Positions 25,514-35,400 of a DNA stretch of 64,000 nt are shown here, one piece after another; the stretch's first letter is position 1; the number at the start of each line of letters is the position of its first letter. The stretch is from Clostridiales bacterium. GTDB taxonomy: Bacteria; Bacillota; Clostridia; Oscillospirales; Ruminococcaceae. A model generated the notes under the pieces. It was not told the origin of the DNA and did not search any database. It saw nothing but the letters and a program-made list of their open reading frames with translations. Position numbers and translations under genes: made by a program. The stretch spans positions 1-64,000 of the forward strand of contig JAHZAY010000011.1 in the NCBI GenBank assembly GCA_019423685.1, read 5' to 3'.

Positions 25514-25765
25514 ATGGAAAAAGAGAGAGTTGAAAGAACCGACAGACGCAACAGAAAAAGCAGAAAGAAAGTCTGCGCGTTCTGCATGGATAAAATCGAG
25601 CACATCGACTACAAAGACGTACCGAGACTGAAAAGATACCTGTCCGACCGCGCAAAGATCATTCCGCGGCGTGTAACCGGTACCTGCGCTCGTCATCAGA
25701 GACAGCTGACCGTCGCTGTAAAGCGCGCTCGTCATCTGGCTTTCCTGCCATACGTCGGCGACTAA
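25514..25765 (+). CDS. rpsR: 30S ribosomal protein S18
   Basis: An 83-residue basic protein partnering S6. The conserved core DYKDVPRLKRYLSDRAKIIP and TGTCARHQRQLTVAVKRARHLAFLP is intact. CAFC together with a later Cys suggests a zinc-binding (C+) version. AAGGAGG lies upstream of ATG 25514. It is the last gene of the operon, followed directly by a terminator. Confidence 0.97.
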   Translation: MEKERVERTDRRNRKSRKKVCAFCMDKIEHIDYKDVPRLKRYLSDRAKIIPRRVTGTCARHQRQLTVAVKRARHLAFLPYVGD

Positions 25766-25778
25766 TCCAAAACAACCG

Positions 25779-25812
25779 ATCCCCAAAGCGTCCTTCGCTT
25801 TGGGGATTTTCT
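25779..25812 (+). terminator. Terminator of rpsF-ssb-rpsR
   Basis: ATCCCCAAAGCG-TCCTT-CGCTTTGGGGAT followed by TTTCTTT, 14 bp after the rpsR stop. Confidence 0.9.
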
Positions 25813-25838
25813 TTACCCCTGCAAAAGGAGGTCTTTTG

Positions 25839-26315
25839 ATGGATTCCCTTTCGATCCTTCCCCTTCTCCCCGACGACATCCCCGCCCTGGCCCCCATCCT
25901 GAGGGCCGCCTTTGACGACGACACGAGGATGCACACCGAGCTTGAGCACGACGGCCCGTGCGGCTATGACGACGGGTCGATGCTGCTGCGCATGCTCGAC
26001 CGGCCGGAGCTTATCTGCCGCAAGGTGCTGCTGAACGGGCAGCCGGCCGGCGGCTTTGTGGTGCGCCCGCAGCAGTGCCGGTGCACCCTGGAGCTTTTAT
26101 TTGTCGATCCGGCCCTCAAAAACCGCGGGCTTGGGTTTGAGATTTGGCAGCAGATCGAGCAAAGCTTCCCCCAGGCCCGGCAATGGCTGGTGGAGACGCC
26201 GGACTATTCGACCCGCAACCACCACTTCTACACCAAAAAGTGCGGCTTTTCCTTTGTCAAGACCGTCGACTATCCCAACGGCGGGCGCTCCTTTTTATTC
26301 TGCAAGAGCCGCTGA
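25839..26315 (+). CDS. GNAT family N-acetyltransferase
   Basis: A 158-residue GNAT-fold enzyme transferring an acetyl group from acetyl-CoA to an unknown substrate. LELLFVDPALKNRGLGFEIWQQIE is the beta4-P-loop-alpha3 unit, with NRGLG in place of the usual Q/RxxGxG/A. STRNHHFYTKKCGF is the typical late alpha4 segment. AAAGGAGG precedes ATG 25839. It is monocistronic between two strong terminators. Confidence 0.82.
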   Translation: MDSLSILPLLPDDIPALAPILRAAFDDDTRMHTELEHDGPCGYDDGSMLLRMLDRPELICRKVLLNGQPAGGFVVRPQQCRCTLELLFVDPALKNRGLGFEIWQQIEQSFPQARQWLVETPDYSTRNHHFYTKKCGFSFVKTVDYPNGGRSFLFCKSR

Positions 26316-26354
26316 CAGATCCCCTGCCCCGCTTGCCCTTCATAGCACAGGACA

Positions 26355-26394
26355 AAAAATCCCCAGGCCGGTGCGCACCGGCCTGGGGATTTTT
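26355..26394. terminator. Bidirectional terminator
   Basis: Perfect 20-bp palindrome arms, AAAAATCCCCAGGCCGGTGC and complement, with A and T runs at both ends. It serves the acetyltransferase (+) and the converging hydrolase gene (-). Confidence 0.92.
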
Positions 26395-26405
26395 GTTGGA
26401 ATGGA

Positions 26406-28292
26406 TTAAATAAAGCAGAGGAAACCGTCCGAAACCGGCTTATAGTCCTTGGGGTTCTGGCTGTCGTAGACTGCCTCCATGTCGGCGTTGAGCACGATCA
26501 GGCGGCGTCCTGCCGGGACTTGCGGCAGCTTTTCAAACTTTTCTTTCAGGCGGAACAGGTGGTTATATTCGCCCTGCGGCAGGGTGTCGAAGTCCTGTCC
26601 TGCATAGTCCTCGATGGCCGATTCGGCCTTGTACAGGTAGGAGAGCATCCAGCAGTACTCGACGCCGTCCTTTGTAAAGAAGTACGGGTCCACCAGGTCG
26701 CGGCTGCCGTTGGACGGCGTCTGCAAAAAGCCGCGTCCGGTATTGTCGTCGCAGGGGACAAAGCTGCCCTCAAAGCGGCCGTAGATCTCGCCGTCCGGGG
26801 TGGAGCTGAACGAGGCGATCATCACCCCGTCAAAGCCCGGCAGCATGCGGATGGTCATGCCGTTCATCATCTCGCCGCAGGCCATATCCTGCTCGCTGGC
26901 GTTGATGAGCAGATAGCGCTTGCCCACGCGGTCGCGCCAAGCTTTGGACACCGCCGGGAAATCCTCGGCCTTCTGGGCGGTGGGGATCACCTTGCCGCGG
27001 TAGGTGGAGAAGAAGAAGCTTCCCTTTGGCGTCTGGCGGAAGAAGTAGTGTTCGCCGGTGGCGTCGACAAAGTCCTCGCCGTTGTACTTCAGGTTCTTAT
27101 AGACTGCCTGGTGCTCGCCAAAGGTGCTGTCGCCGGTGATGGTGAGGTCGGTGCCGAAGAAGTGGGTGTGATAGATGCGGCTGGGGACGAGGTAGGTGCC
27201 GTCAAAGCGGTCGATGAGCTCCTTTGGAATCAGCTGGTACTGTTTAAAGAGGTTGACTCCCCTCTCCTCGAGCATATACAGCGCAAAGAGGCGGAAGATC
27301 TCGGTGATGGTGTCCAGCTTGCAGTCGTGGGTCTCGCTGATGGTGAGCACCGCATTGTATTTGGGGACGATGTACAGCTTGCTGGTGAACTGGAAGCTGT
27401 TGCCGCCCTTCATCAGCACGCCCTGACCCAGGTCAAATTCCGGGTCCTCCACCTGGACGTTGTCCCAGCCCAGGCCGAAGCGGGTGGCGGAGTTGTCCTC
27501 GGTCAGGAAGGTTGCGCCCTGCATCTTGGCCATCTCGTCCTTGCTCTGCTGGCTGATGATGTCGTTTTGGGTGAGGAAGAGGTTGCCGAACTTGCACAGG
27601 TCGGTCATCGTGGTGGTGAATCCGCCGCAGCCTTGCAGGTAGAAGTGTTCGGCCGGCTTGCCCGATTCGCGCACCAGCGGGTAGTCGGGGTTTTGGGTGG
27701 TGGAGACGCGGGTGGAGTGCGCGCCGATCGGCTCGGTGATGTACTGCTCACAGAACTGGCCGAAGGGCATACCGGAGACCTTTGCGACCACCATCTCCGC
27801 CAGGGTAAAGCCGTCGTTGCAGTAGGTGGAATATTCGCCCGGATCGGCCTTCAGGTGGCATTTGGAGAGGTACTGATAGACCTCCTGATAGTACTCCTCG
27901 TTGTCCAGCGCGCCGACGTGGGTGGCCGAGAAGTGTTTCCACTGGGTGCCCGGCAGGCCGCTGGAGTGGTTTAGGCAGTGGCGGACGGTGATCTGGCGGT
28001 AGCGCGGGTCGAGCATGGTAAACTGCGGCAGATAGGTGCAGACCGGCTCGTCGAGGTCGACCTTGCCCTGCTCCACCAGCTTCATCACCGCCACGGTGCA
28101 GAAGATCTTAGAGATGGAGCAGACGTTGTAGGTGTGCCGGAGGGTGACCGGATTTTTCTCCTTGGTGCCGTCGTGGCCCAGGGCGTCCGCTGCGACGATC
28201 TTGCCGTCCACCATGATGGCGTACGAGACCGAAGTTGCGCCCTTTGCGAGGTTTAGGCGCAGCGTATCGGACAATCTTTTGGTGATATCCAC
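26406..28292 (-). CDS. Beta-lactamase-fold serine hydrolase
   Basis: A 628-residue protein. The first about 350 residues are the class C beta-lactamase/penicillin-binding-like fold: the nucleophile motif SISK lies near residue 60 and the second motif in YSTYCNDGF near residue 157. The remaining about 270 residues form a beta-rich domain, as in many family members used as esterases or D-aminopeptidases. No signal peptide is present, so a cytosolic substrate is likely and true beta-lactam resistance unlikely. GTG 28292 follows AAGGAG by about 10 nt; the frame upstream of it lacks similarity. The substrate is unknown. Confidence 0.82.
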   Translation of the reverse strand: MDITKRLSDTLRLNLAKGATSVSYAIMVDGKIVAADALGHDGTKEKNPVTLRHTYNVCSISKIFCTVAVMKLVEQGKVDLDEPVCTYLPQFTMLDPRYRQITVRHCLNHSSGLPGTQWKHFSATHVGALDNEEYYQEVYQYLSKCHLKADPGEYSTYCNDGFTLAEMVVAKVSGMPFGQFCEQYITEPIGAHSTRVSTTQNPDYPLVRESGKPAEHFYLQGCGGFTTTMTDLCKFGNLFLTQNDIISQQSKDEMAKMQGATFLTEDNSATRFGLGWDNVQVEDPEFDLGQGVLMKGGNSFQFTSKLYIVPKYNAVLTISETHDCKLDTITEIFRLFALYMLEERGVNLFKQYQLIPKELIDRFDGTYLVPSRIYHTHFFGTDLTITGDSTFGEHQAVYKNLKYNGEDFVDATGEHYFFRQTPKGSFFFSTYRGKVIPTAQKAEDFPAVSKAWRDRVGKRYLLINASEQDMACGEMMNGMTIRMLPGFDGVMIASFSSTPDGEIYGRFEGSFVPCDDNTGRGFLQTPSNGSRDLVDPYFFTKDGVEYCWMLSYLYKAESAIEDYAGQDFDTLPQGEYNHLFRLKEKFEKLPQVPAGRRLIVLNADMEAVYDSQNPKDYKPVSDGFLCFI

Positions 28293-28480
28293 ATGAATTC
28301 TCTCCTTTTTTGTTGCAAAATTGTGAAGTATATCCTTCCTCACAGTAGGGTAACACAATCCGCCGCGCTTGTCAACCGTCCCTTGAGGGTGGGCAAAAGC
28401 GGGCACAAAAAGCGAAACCCAATGTGGTTGGGTGGCTTCGACAGAAAAGAGAAAAACGCACTCGGTTTCCCTACGTCTAA

Positions 28481-28556
28481 AATCCCTCTTTCCGATTCAT
28501 AAAAAAAGCGACCCCACTGTGTGGGATCGCTTTTTTTGGCGGAAAGAGAGGGATTC
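28481..28556. repeat. Hairpin repeat, copy A (truncated tRNA-Ser 3' end)
   Basis: A 76-nt copy of 28637-28713 with three or four differences. The arms AATCCCTCTTTCCG and CGGAAAGAGAGGGATT surround a terminator-like stem, GCGACCCCAC / GTGGGATCGC. The right arm equals the 3' half of the tRNA-Ser T-arm and acceptor plus CCA, but the rest of a tRNA is missing. Confidence 0.8.
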
Positions 28557-28575
28557 ACTCCGTTACCCCTCACCT

Positions 28576-28625
28576 AAAAACAGTCCACCGGACTGTTTTT
28601 GCAGCAGAAACAATGTTTCTGCTGC
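28576..28625. repeat. Two further perfect hairpins between copies A and B
   Basis: AAAAACAGTCC-ACC-GGACTGTTTTT (28576-28600) and GCAGCAGAAAC-AAT-GTTTCTGCTGC (28601-28625) abut each other without spacing. With copies A and B they make an array of four strong hairpins. No protein is supported here. Confidence 0.8.
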
Positions 28626-28636
28626 CGGCTCATTCG

Positions 28637-28713
28637 AATCCCTCTTTCCGATTCATAAAAAAAAGCGACCCCACTATGTGGGATCGCTTTTTTTGGCGGA
28701 AAGAGAGGGATTC
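28637..28713. repeat. Hairpin repeat, copy B overlapping the tRNA-Ser 3' end
   Basis: Direct repeat of copy A. Its right arm is the functional 3' end of tRNA-Ser, and its central stem (28657-28694), with T-tract on the minus strand, is the tRNA terminator. The left arm is an inverted copy of the tRNA 3' end. Confidence 0.8.
28657..28694 (-). terminator. Terminator of tRNA-Ser
   Basis: A-run, GCGACCCCAC-TAT-GTGGGATCGC and T-run; on the minus strand it starts at the CCA end of the tRNA. Confidence 0.8.
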
Positions 28714-28785
28714 GAACCCTCGGTGCCTTTATAGGGCACACACGATTTCCAGTCGTGCGCCTTAGACCAGCTCAGCCATCTTTCC
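28694..28785 (-). tRNA. tRNA-Ser (anticodon GGA)
   Basis: A 92-nt gene with encoded CCA. Acceptor arm GGAAAGA/TCTTTCC with discriminator G, D-arm GCTGAGCTGGTCTAAGGC, anticodon stem CACGA/TCGTG with loop CTGGAAA (anticodon GGA, plus-strand TCC at 28748-28750), a long variable arm as in class II serine tRNAs, and T-arm GAGGGTTCGAATCCCTC. It reads UCC and UCU codons. Confidence 0.95.
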
Positions 28786-28839
28786 AGATGCCGTCTGCCC
28801 ATGCAGTCGACGCTATCATGCACTCATGCGTGCTTTTAT

Positions 28840-28867
28840 AGTATAGCACATTTTTTGAAAAAGTCAA
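28840..28867 (-). promoter_or_regulatory. Promoter of tRNA-Ser
   Basis: On the minus strand TTGACT (28867-28862) and TATACT (28845-28840) have a 16-bp spacer, about 55 bp before the mature tRNA 5' end. Confidence 0.65.
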
Positions 28868-28942
28868 GCTTTTTTTACAGCGGACCGCCCCACCGGCGCC
28901 CCCTGAGGCCGTTTGCCAAAGGGGGCGTGATGCGGCGCGCTG

Positions 28943-30271
28943 CTATTTGCTGTAGCGCTTTTGGGCTACCGAGTATACCGGCAGGCCGATCAGTGTGACG
29001 GCGATGCTGCCGATGGACAGCAGGGTGTTGCCCCAGCCCGACAGAGCCAGCTGGCTGATGATGACGTACACGCCGCTGATGATGGCCAGGATGGGAACCA
29101 CCGGATAGAACGGCACCTTGTACTTGCGCTCGAGTTCGGGATGGGTCTGGCGCAGCCGGATGACGCAGACAAAGGTCAGCGTATAGAAAATCCAGCACGA
29201 GAAGACCGCCAGGTTGGTCAGCATATCAAACTGCTCGCTGATGGAGTACAGGCAGGCCAGCACGCCGACCAAGATAACCGATTTGGAGGGGACGCTGTGG
29301 GTGTTCAGGTGGCTGAGTGCGGGGCTTGCAGGCATCGCTCCCTGCTCGCCGAGCTGGTAGGCCACGCGCGATCCGGACATCAAAAAGCCGTTGGCCGCAC
29401 CGATAACCGAAATGATGATGCCCACCTCGATGAGTTGTCCGCCGATTGGGCCAAAAATCTGCATGGCGACAGCTGCCGCGGGCGATTCGAGGTTCATCAT
29501 CTCATCTGCGGGCAGCACCCACAGGTACGCCATATTGATGACAAAGTAGACCAGCATGATGATGGACACGCCGCCGACGATGGCGCGCGGCAGGTCGCGT
29601 CCGGGGTTTTTCATCTCGCCCGCAATGGCGCCGACGTTGGTCCAGCCCTCAAAGGCAAAGAGCACGGCAAGCAGCGTCGAGCCCAAAACTGCCGGGGCGC
29701 TCTTGCCCTGTGCGACCAGCGGGGTGAAGATCGGGTTGCCGCCGCTGCCCAGGATGAAGCCGAAAATCATCAGCAGCACCAGCGGGATCAGCTTGCAGAC
29801 CGTCGACACCACCTGAATGCGGCCCGTCGTCTTGTTGCCCAAGGTGTTGAGCGCCACCATGATGAGGATAACCGCCATGGCGATGGGCAATTTAAACTGG
29901 TCGCCGACATACTTGCTCAGCTCCTCGCCCACCTTGACGCCATAGCCGGCCAAAAATGCCGGATAAAAGATGACCACCTGCATCCATCCGGCCAGGAATC
30001 CGACCCGTTCTCCAAAAACTTCGCCCAGATAGGTGACCATGCCGCCCGTTTTGGGAATGAGCACCGCCACCTCCGCAAAGGTCAAGGCGGCAAAAATGCT
30101 GGCCAGACCTCCGATGATCCACGCCAGCATTCCCATGCCCGGCGCTCCTCCGGTTGCCTGATAGATTGCATAGGGCTTAAAGAACACTCCCGCGCCAATT
30201 ACGCAGCCCACAACAACCGAGGTAGCCGAAAAAACGCCAAGCTCTTTTTTTAGTTTTCGTTTTTCTGACAT
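28943..30271 (-). CDS. APC superfamily amino-acid permease
   Basis: A 442-residue membrane transporter with about 12 helices. The N-terminal GVFSATSVVVGCVIGAGVFF contains the unwound-helix glycine motif (IGAG) that binds the substrate backbone in APC permeases. FAFEGWTNVGAIAGEMKNPGRDLPRA is the conserved helix 6-loop region. Overall it resembles LAT/SteT-type exchangers; the amino acid carried is not evident. AAAGGAGATGAG precedes ATG 30271. Monocistronic, with its own promoter. Confidence 0.87.
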   Translation of the reverse strand: MSEKRKLKKELGVFSATSVVVGCVIGAGVFFKPYAIYQATGGAPGMGMLAWIIGGLASIFAALTFAEVAVLIPKTGGMVTYLGEVFGERVGFLAGWMQVVIFYPAFLAGYGVKVGEELSKYVGDQFKLPIAMAVILIMVALNTLGNKTTGRIQVVSTVCKLIPLVLLMIFGFILGSGGNPIFTPLVAQGKSAPAVLGSTLLAVLFAFEGWTNVGAIAGEMKNPGRDLPRAIVGGVSIIMLVYFVINMAYLWVLPADEMMNLESPAAAVAMQIFGPIGGQLIEVGIIISVIGAANGFLMSGSRVAYQLGEQGAMPASPALSHLNTHSVPSKSVILVGVLACLYSISEQFDMLTNLAVFSCWIFYTLTFVCVIRLRQTHPELERKYKVPFYPVVPILAIISGVYVIISQLALSGWGNTLLSIGSIAVTLIGLPVYSVAQKRYSK

Positions 30272-30317
30272 TGTTCTCATCTCCTTTGTTTGATTGTGAA
30301 GAAACATATCTTTTTCC

Positions 30318-30346
30318 AGATTATCACATGGTGCTTGGCTTGTCAA
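30318..30346 (-). promoter_or_regulatory. Promoter of the APC permease gene
   Basis: On the minus strand a perfect TTGACA (30346-30341) and TAATCT (30323-30318) are 17 bp apart, 46 bp before the start codon. Confidence 0.7.
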
Positions 30347-30412
30347 CTATCCTGTGTGAATTTATTTTTTGCTGCGCTTTCCCCCACCCTCTCCCGCCGG
30401 TTAAAAGGCGGC

Positions 30413-30445
30413 AAAAAAACAGAGAGCCCGGTCGTCGGACTCTCT
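30413..30445 (-). terminator. Terminator of the DUF2238-like gene
   Basis: On the minus strand AGAGAGTCCGACGACCGGGCTCTCT folds into a hairpin followed by GTTTTTTT, about 50 bp after the stop codon. Confidence 0.75.
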
Positions 30446-30493
30446 TTCTGCTTTTTTAGAATCAACTTTTGTTCGGTTTTTTTAGAAAAAGTG

Positions 30494-31150
30494 CTACTCC
30501 CCCCGCTTCGGGTGCAGGCTGCTTTGGCGAAAGCTATCGAAAACATCCATCAGCACTCCCGTCCTGCCGGTGGTGTAATAGCGGTGCATCGGCACCCAGA
30601 ACAGCACCGCCCCCAGCATACAGACCATCATGTCCCACATGGTGTCGTCCACGCCGGTATCCAGCACATGCTGCGGGTCGTTGTGCAGCAGGAGGTTGAG
30701 CAGATATTCGACGATCTCCCAGCCGATGGCGATCATCGCGGCAAAGCCTGCGGCAAACAGCGCCGCCTGCCAAAATTCCGCCCGCTCCACCCGGCGCTGC
30801 GGCTTGAGCAGGTAAAAGACGATCAGCCCGCACAGCCCAAAGAGCACGCCGGTGACGGTGTGCATCAGCTTGTCATAGAGCGGGATGCGGCTGTAGCCGT
30901 TGAAGATCATCCCGATGACATAGACAAACAGCACATACAGCAGAGCTGTGCGCTGGACCGGCCCGTCCTTGGGCAGGCCGATCATCTGCCCGAGGATGGC
31001 GGGCACCAGGGCGACGACGACGCCCAGCAGCGACAAAAAGACGTAGTACGGGGTGGAACAAAACAGGTTATAGGCGGCCATCGCTACACAAAAGCAGACC
31101 AGCAGCAGCTGTAGGCGGTGGGTGGCCGACTTTTCGTCGAGGTGAAACAT
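30494..31150 (-). CDS. YjdF/DUF2238-like integral membrane protein
   Basis: A 218-residue protein with about six membrane helices. PLYDKLMHTVTGVLFGL, GWEIVEYLLNLLL and VDDTMWDMMVCMLGAVLF match the conserved His/Glu/Asp membrane motifs of the DUF2238 (YjdF) family. Function is unknown. AAAGGAGGATTTT precedes ATG 31150. It lies 34 bp downstream of the macB-like permease on the same strand and may share its transcript. Confidence 0.7.
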   Translation of the reverse strand: MFHLDEKSATHRLQLLLVCFCVAMAAYNLFCSTPYYVFLSLLGVVVALVPAILGQMIGLPKDGPVQRTALLYVLFVYVIGMIFNGYSRIPLYDKLMHTVTGVLFGLCGLIVFYLLKPQRRVERAEFWQAALFAAGFAAMIAIGWEIVEYLLNLLLHNDPQHVLDTGVDDTMWDMMVCMLGAVLFWVPMHRYYTTGRTGVLMDVFDSFRQSSLHPKRGE

Positions 31151-31184
31151 CGCAAAATCCTCCTTTGGGTTGGTGATGCGGGGA

Positions 31185-32462
<1,278 letters not shown>

Positions 32463-33239
32463 TTATGCAATCCCTCCTGCCAGGCGCGGCTGAACCGGTC
32501 CGGCCATTGTCGGCTCATAGTAGTAGCTGTCCGGCGGCAGCACTCCGCTGCCCGGGCGCTCGTCCACCACCTGGCCGTCGCGGATGGTGACCACCCGCCC
32601 GGTCTCCTCGGCCAACTCCCGGTTGTGGGTGATGAGCACGATGGTTTTGCCCTGTTCGCGGTGCAGCTTGTGGAACAGGTCCATGACCAGCCGTCCGGTG
32701 GCCGAATCCAGCGCGCCGGTCGGCTCGTCAGCCAAGATGATGGCGGGGTCGTTGGCCATTGCGCGGGCGATGGCGACCCTCTGTTTTTGTCCGCCGGAAA
32801 GCTCGTTGGGCAGGTGGTCCATGCGGTCCTCCATCTGCACCATCTGCAACAGCTGTTTTGCGCGGGCGACCCGCTTTGCGCGCGGGACGCTGGCATAGAG
32901 CATCGGCAGCTCGACATTTTTGAGCGCCGAGGTGCGGGGAATCAGGTTAAAGGTCTGAAAGACAAAGCCGATCTTCTCGTTGCGGATGGCCGAGAGCTGG
33001 GTGTCGTTGGCCTGGCTGATGTCCACCCCATCCAGGTGGTAGCTGCCCGAGGTGGGGCGATCGAGCGCCCCGATGATGTTCATCAGCGTCGACTTGCCCG
33101 AACCGGACTGGCCGACGATCGAGACGAACTCCCCCTGCTGCACCTGCAGGTCGATGCCCTTGAGGATGGTCAGCTCGTTTGGCTGGCCGATATAGAACTT
33201 TTTGACGATGCCCTGCATGTCAATGATGGTGTTCGGCAT
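32463..33239 (-). CDS. ABC transporter ATP-binding protein, MacB/LolD type
   Basis: A 258-residue ATPase. Walker A GQSGSGKST, Q-loop VFQTFNLIPRTSALKNVELP, signature LSGGQKQRVAIARA, Walker B IILADEPTGALD and H-loop LITHNRELAEE are all intact. The sequence is of the MacB/LolD/FtsE export class. It powers the permease encoded immediately downstream. ATG 33239 begins one base after the adaptor gene's TAG (33241); the open frame continues upstream only as an overlap of the adaptor gene. The C-terminal about 35 residues (after VVDERPGSG) are an unusual Pro/Tyr-rich tail. Confidence 0.94.
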   Translation of the reverse strand: MPNTIIDMQGIVKKFYIGQPNELTILKGIDLQVQQGEFVSIVGQSGSGKSTLMNIIGALDRPTSGSYHLDGVDISQANDTQLSAIRNEKIGFVFQTFNLIPRTSALKNVELPMLYASVPRAKRVARAKQLLQMVQMEDRMDHLPNELSGGQKQRVAIARAMANDPAIILADEPTGALDSATGRLVMDLFHKLHREQGKTIVLITHNRELAEETGRVVTIRDGQVVDERPGSGVLPPDSYYYEPTMAGPVQPRLAGGIA

Positions 33240-33240
33240 A

Positions 33241-35343
33241 CTATTGCGCCCCATTCTCCGATTGTGTATTTTGCTGCTGTCCGGAAAGCCCGACAACCGT
33301 CTGGGTATTGTTGGCCACAAAGTCTGGGGTGACCTCCATGCCCGGGGTGACGCTCTGCGGGTCGCTGACGATGACCAATCCATCGGTGATGCCGTCGCCG
33401 GAAACTTCGATGTAGAAGTCGGTCTCCAAGCCGGTGGTGACCGGAACCTCCTCGACGACATAGCCGTTCTTCTTGTTTTCTTCCGGCTGGACGGCGTAGA
33501 GCACCTGGCTGCCGTCGGCCTTTTCGACCACCGCGTCATAGGCCACGCCGTAGACGTTGTCGCGCTCCTCGAGCAGCACCGTCAGGCGGGTGTTCATGCC
33601 GATGCGCAGGCCGCTGTCCGCATCGTCCACCTGCACCTCTGCCTCAAACTCGACGGTGGAGTCATCCGAGGTGAGGGTGGTGCCGGTCTCGGTCTTTTTG
33701 GCGGCCGGGGCGATGTAGGTGACGGTGCCGGCGATCTCCTTGTCGCCGGTGGCGTCCGATTTGATGATGACCGGCATGCCGACCTGGACGCTGCCGATGT
33801 CGTACTCCTTGATCTCGGTGCTGATCTTGAGCGAGTCGGTGTCCTCGATGACGAAGAGCAGGCCATTTCCGGGCTCACCGACCTCGGCATAGACGGCGGT
33901 GACGACCCCCGAGACCGGCGCTGTGATGGTGGCGTCCTCGAGGGTCTGCTGCAGCGACTGGATGGCGATCTCCTGGGATTTGGTGCTCTCTGCGGCGATC
34001 TGGCTGCCGATCAGGTTGTCCTTGAGGGTGTCAATCTGCTGCGCAATCGAGTTTTCGGTGGCCGCCTGCTGCTGCTTGGCGGTGTCGGCGGACTGCTCCG
34101 CGGCGTCCTGCTGGGCCTTGGCGATGTCCTCCTGCAGTTCGGCGCTGTCCACGCTGCGGTTGGCGCTGGCGATGCCCTGCTCCAGCTGGGTCAGGGTGGA
34201 GCCGTTGCGCGCGTCCCTGGCCGCATCCAGCTGCGCCTCGGCGCTGGCAACGCCGGTCTGGGCGGAAGCGACGCCGCTTTGGGCGGCACTTAAAGCTGAG
34301 TTAATTCCCGAAATTGTGTTTTGATAAAGCTCTTGATTTGAAAGATAGCTACTTTCTAGTGCTTGAAATTGAGATTTGTCAAAGGAGTAATCCGCCCTTT
34401 CCTGCTCCAATGCCTGCTGCGCATTATTATAGTCTACCAGCGCACTATCTCTTGCAGCTTCTAATTCATCCATTTTAGCAGGACCTTCTCCATTTTCGAT
34501 TCCCTTTTGGTACGCTTCTTCTGCCTCATCATAAGCAGTTTTGTACTTATCTCTATCTTCTTTCTTAGTATTTATTTCCTGTAAATACGCATTTTCCGAG
34601 GCTGTCCATTCTTCTTTTACTTGATTATACTTTATTGTTTCTTCCTGCATCGCGGATTCAATTGCATCTATATCCCCAGCATTTGCAGCTGCACTATTGT
34701 ACGCAGCCTGCGCTTCCGCCAGCGCATCCTCGGCATCGTCCAGCGCCTCGCGGGCATCATCGACGTTGCCGTTGAGCTGGTCGCGGGTGATGCGGTAGTT
34801 TTCCCGCGCGTCGCGCACAGCGGCCTCCGCGGCGTCCACCTGCAGTTGGGCGCTGTCCACGCCGTATTCGGCCTGAGTCAGGCTGCTTTCCGCCTGGTTG
34901 ACCCCCGACTCCGCCGAGATGGCGTTGGAGTCCAGACCGTTTTCATAGTTCTCCTTGGCGTTTTCATACGCCTTGCGGTTGACCTCGATCTGGTGGGCCG
35001 ACTGGTTATTGCTGGCGTCCACCGCCGCCTGCTGCTGGGCGATGTCCAGCTCCAGCTCGTCGGTCTTGAGCTTTGCCAGCACGTCTCCTGCTTCAACGGT
35101 GTCCCCCACCTGCACGTTGACCGACTCCACAAGGTAGGACAGCGTCGAATAGACCTTGCGTCCGGTCTCGCTCTCCACCACGCCGGTCAGGCTGACGGTG
35201 TTTTGCAGGTCCATCGGCACCAGCGTCTCGGTGGAAACCGTCACGGCAGCGCCGTTTTTCTGGTTGACTGCCAGATATCCCCCCACAATTGCCACGGCCA
35301 GCACGCCACAGGCCCCTGCGATAATTTTCTTTTTCTTTGACAT
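33241..35343 (-). CDS. Efflux transporter periplasmic-adaptor-like subunit (HlyD/MacA family)
   Basis: A 700-residue membrane-anchored adaptor: an N-terminal helix (about 6-24), a lipoyl half-motif, a very long coiled-coil hairpin (about 90-480), then the second lipoyl half (TITAPVSGVVTAVYAEVGEPG) and beta-barrel domains. MacA proteins are usually under 450 residues, so the coiled coil is greatly extended. Codons in the middle (34295-34700, about residues 214-349) are strikingly AT-rich, unlike both flanks, which suggests a recombined insert. AAAGGAGA precedes ATG 35343. First gene of the adaptor-ATPase-permease operon, behind a palindromic operator. Confidence 0.85.
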   Translation of the reverse strand: MSKKKKIIAGACGVLAVAIVGGYLAVNQKNGAAVTVSTETLVPMDLQNTVSLTGVVESETGRKVYSTLSYLVESVNVQVGDTVEAGDVLAKLKTDELELDIAQQQAAVDASNNQSAHQIEVNRKAYENAKENYENGLDSNAISAESGVNQAESSLTQAEYGVDSAQLQVDAAEAAVRDARENYRITRDQLNGNVDDAREALDDAEDALAEAQAAYNSAAANAGDIDAIESAMQEETIKYNQVKEEWTASENAYLQEINTKKEDRDKYKTAYDEAEEAYQKGIENGEGPAKMDELEAARDSALVDYNNAQQALEQERADYSFDKSQFQALESSYLSNQELYQNTISGINSALSAAQSGVASAQTGVASAEAQLDAARDARNGSTLTQLEQGIASANRSVDSAELQEDIAKAQQDAAEQSADTAKQQQAATENSIAQQIDTLKDNLIGSQIAAESTKSQEIAIQSLQQTLEDATITAPVSGVVTAVYAEVGEPGNGLLFVIEDTDSLKISTEIKEYDIGSVQVGMPVIIKSDATGDKEIAGTVTYIAPAAKKTETGTTLTSDDSTVEFEAEVQVDDADSGLRIGMNTRLTVLLEERDNVYGVAYDAVVEKADGSQVLYAVQPEENKKNGYVVEEVPVTTGLETDFYIEVSGDGITDGLVIVSDPQSVTPGMEVTPDFVANNTQTVVGLSGQQQNTQSENGAQ

Positions 35344-35374
35344 AACAAAGTCTCCTTTTTTGGATTCTTCATTT

Positions 35375-35400
35375 GTATTATTGACTTAATACAATAATAC
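35375..35400. promoter_or_regulatory. Palindromic operator of the efflux operon
   Basis: GTATTATTG and CAATAATAC, perfect 9-bp arms around an 8-bp centre, cover the -10 region of the efflux promoter. The size and position fit a dimeric MarR- or TetR-type repressor; no such gene is adjacent. Confidence 0.6.

Noticed and set aside
26406..28292. Annotation as an antibiotic-resistance beta-lactamase
   Set aside because: It lacks a signal peptide, has a large extra C-terminal domain and belongs to the broad serine-hydrolase group.
28576..28625. The two hairpins considered as ordinary terminators
   Set aside because: The second lacks a T-run on either side, and no gene ends next to them; they are better listed as repeats.
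28432..28734. A + strand frame ending in AEREGFEPSVPL
   Set aside because: It is translation across the antisense of tRNA-Ser and the hairpin repeats, a well-known spurious product in annotations.
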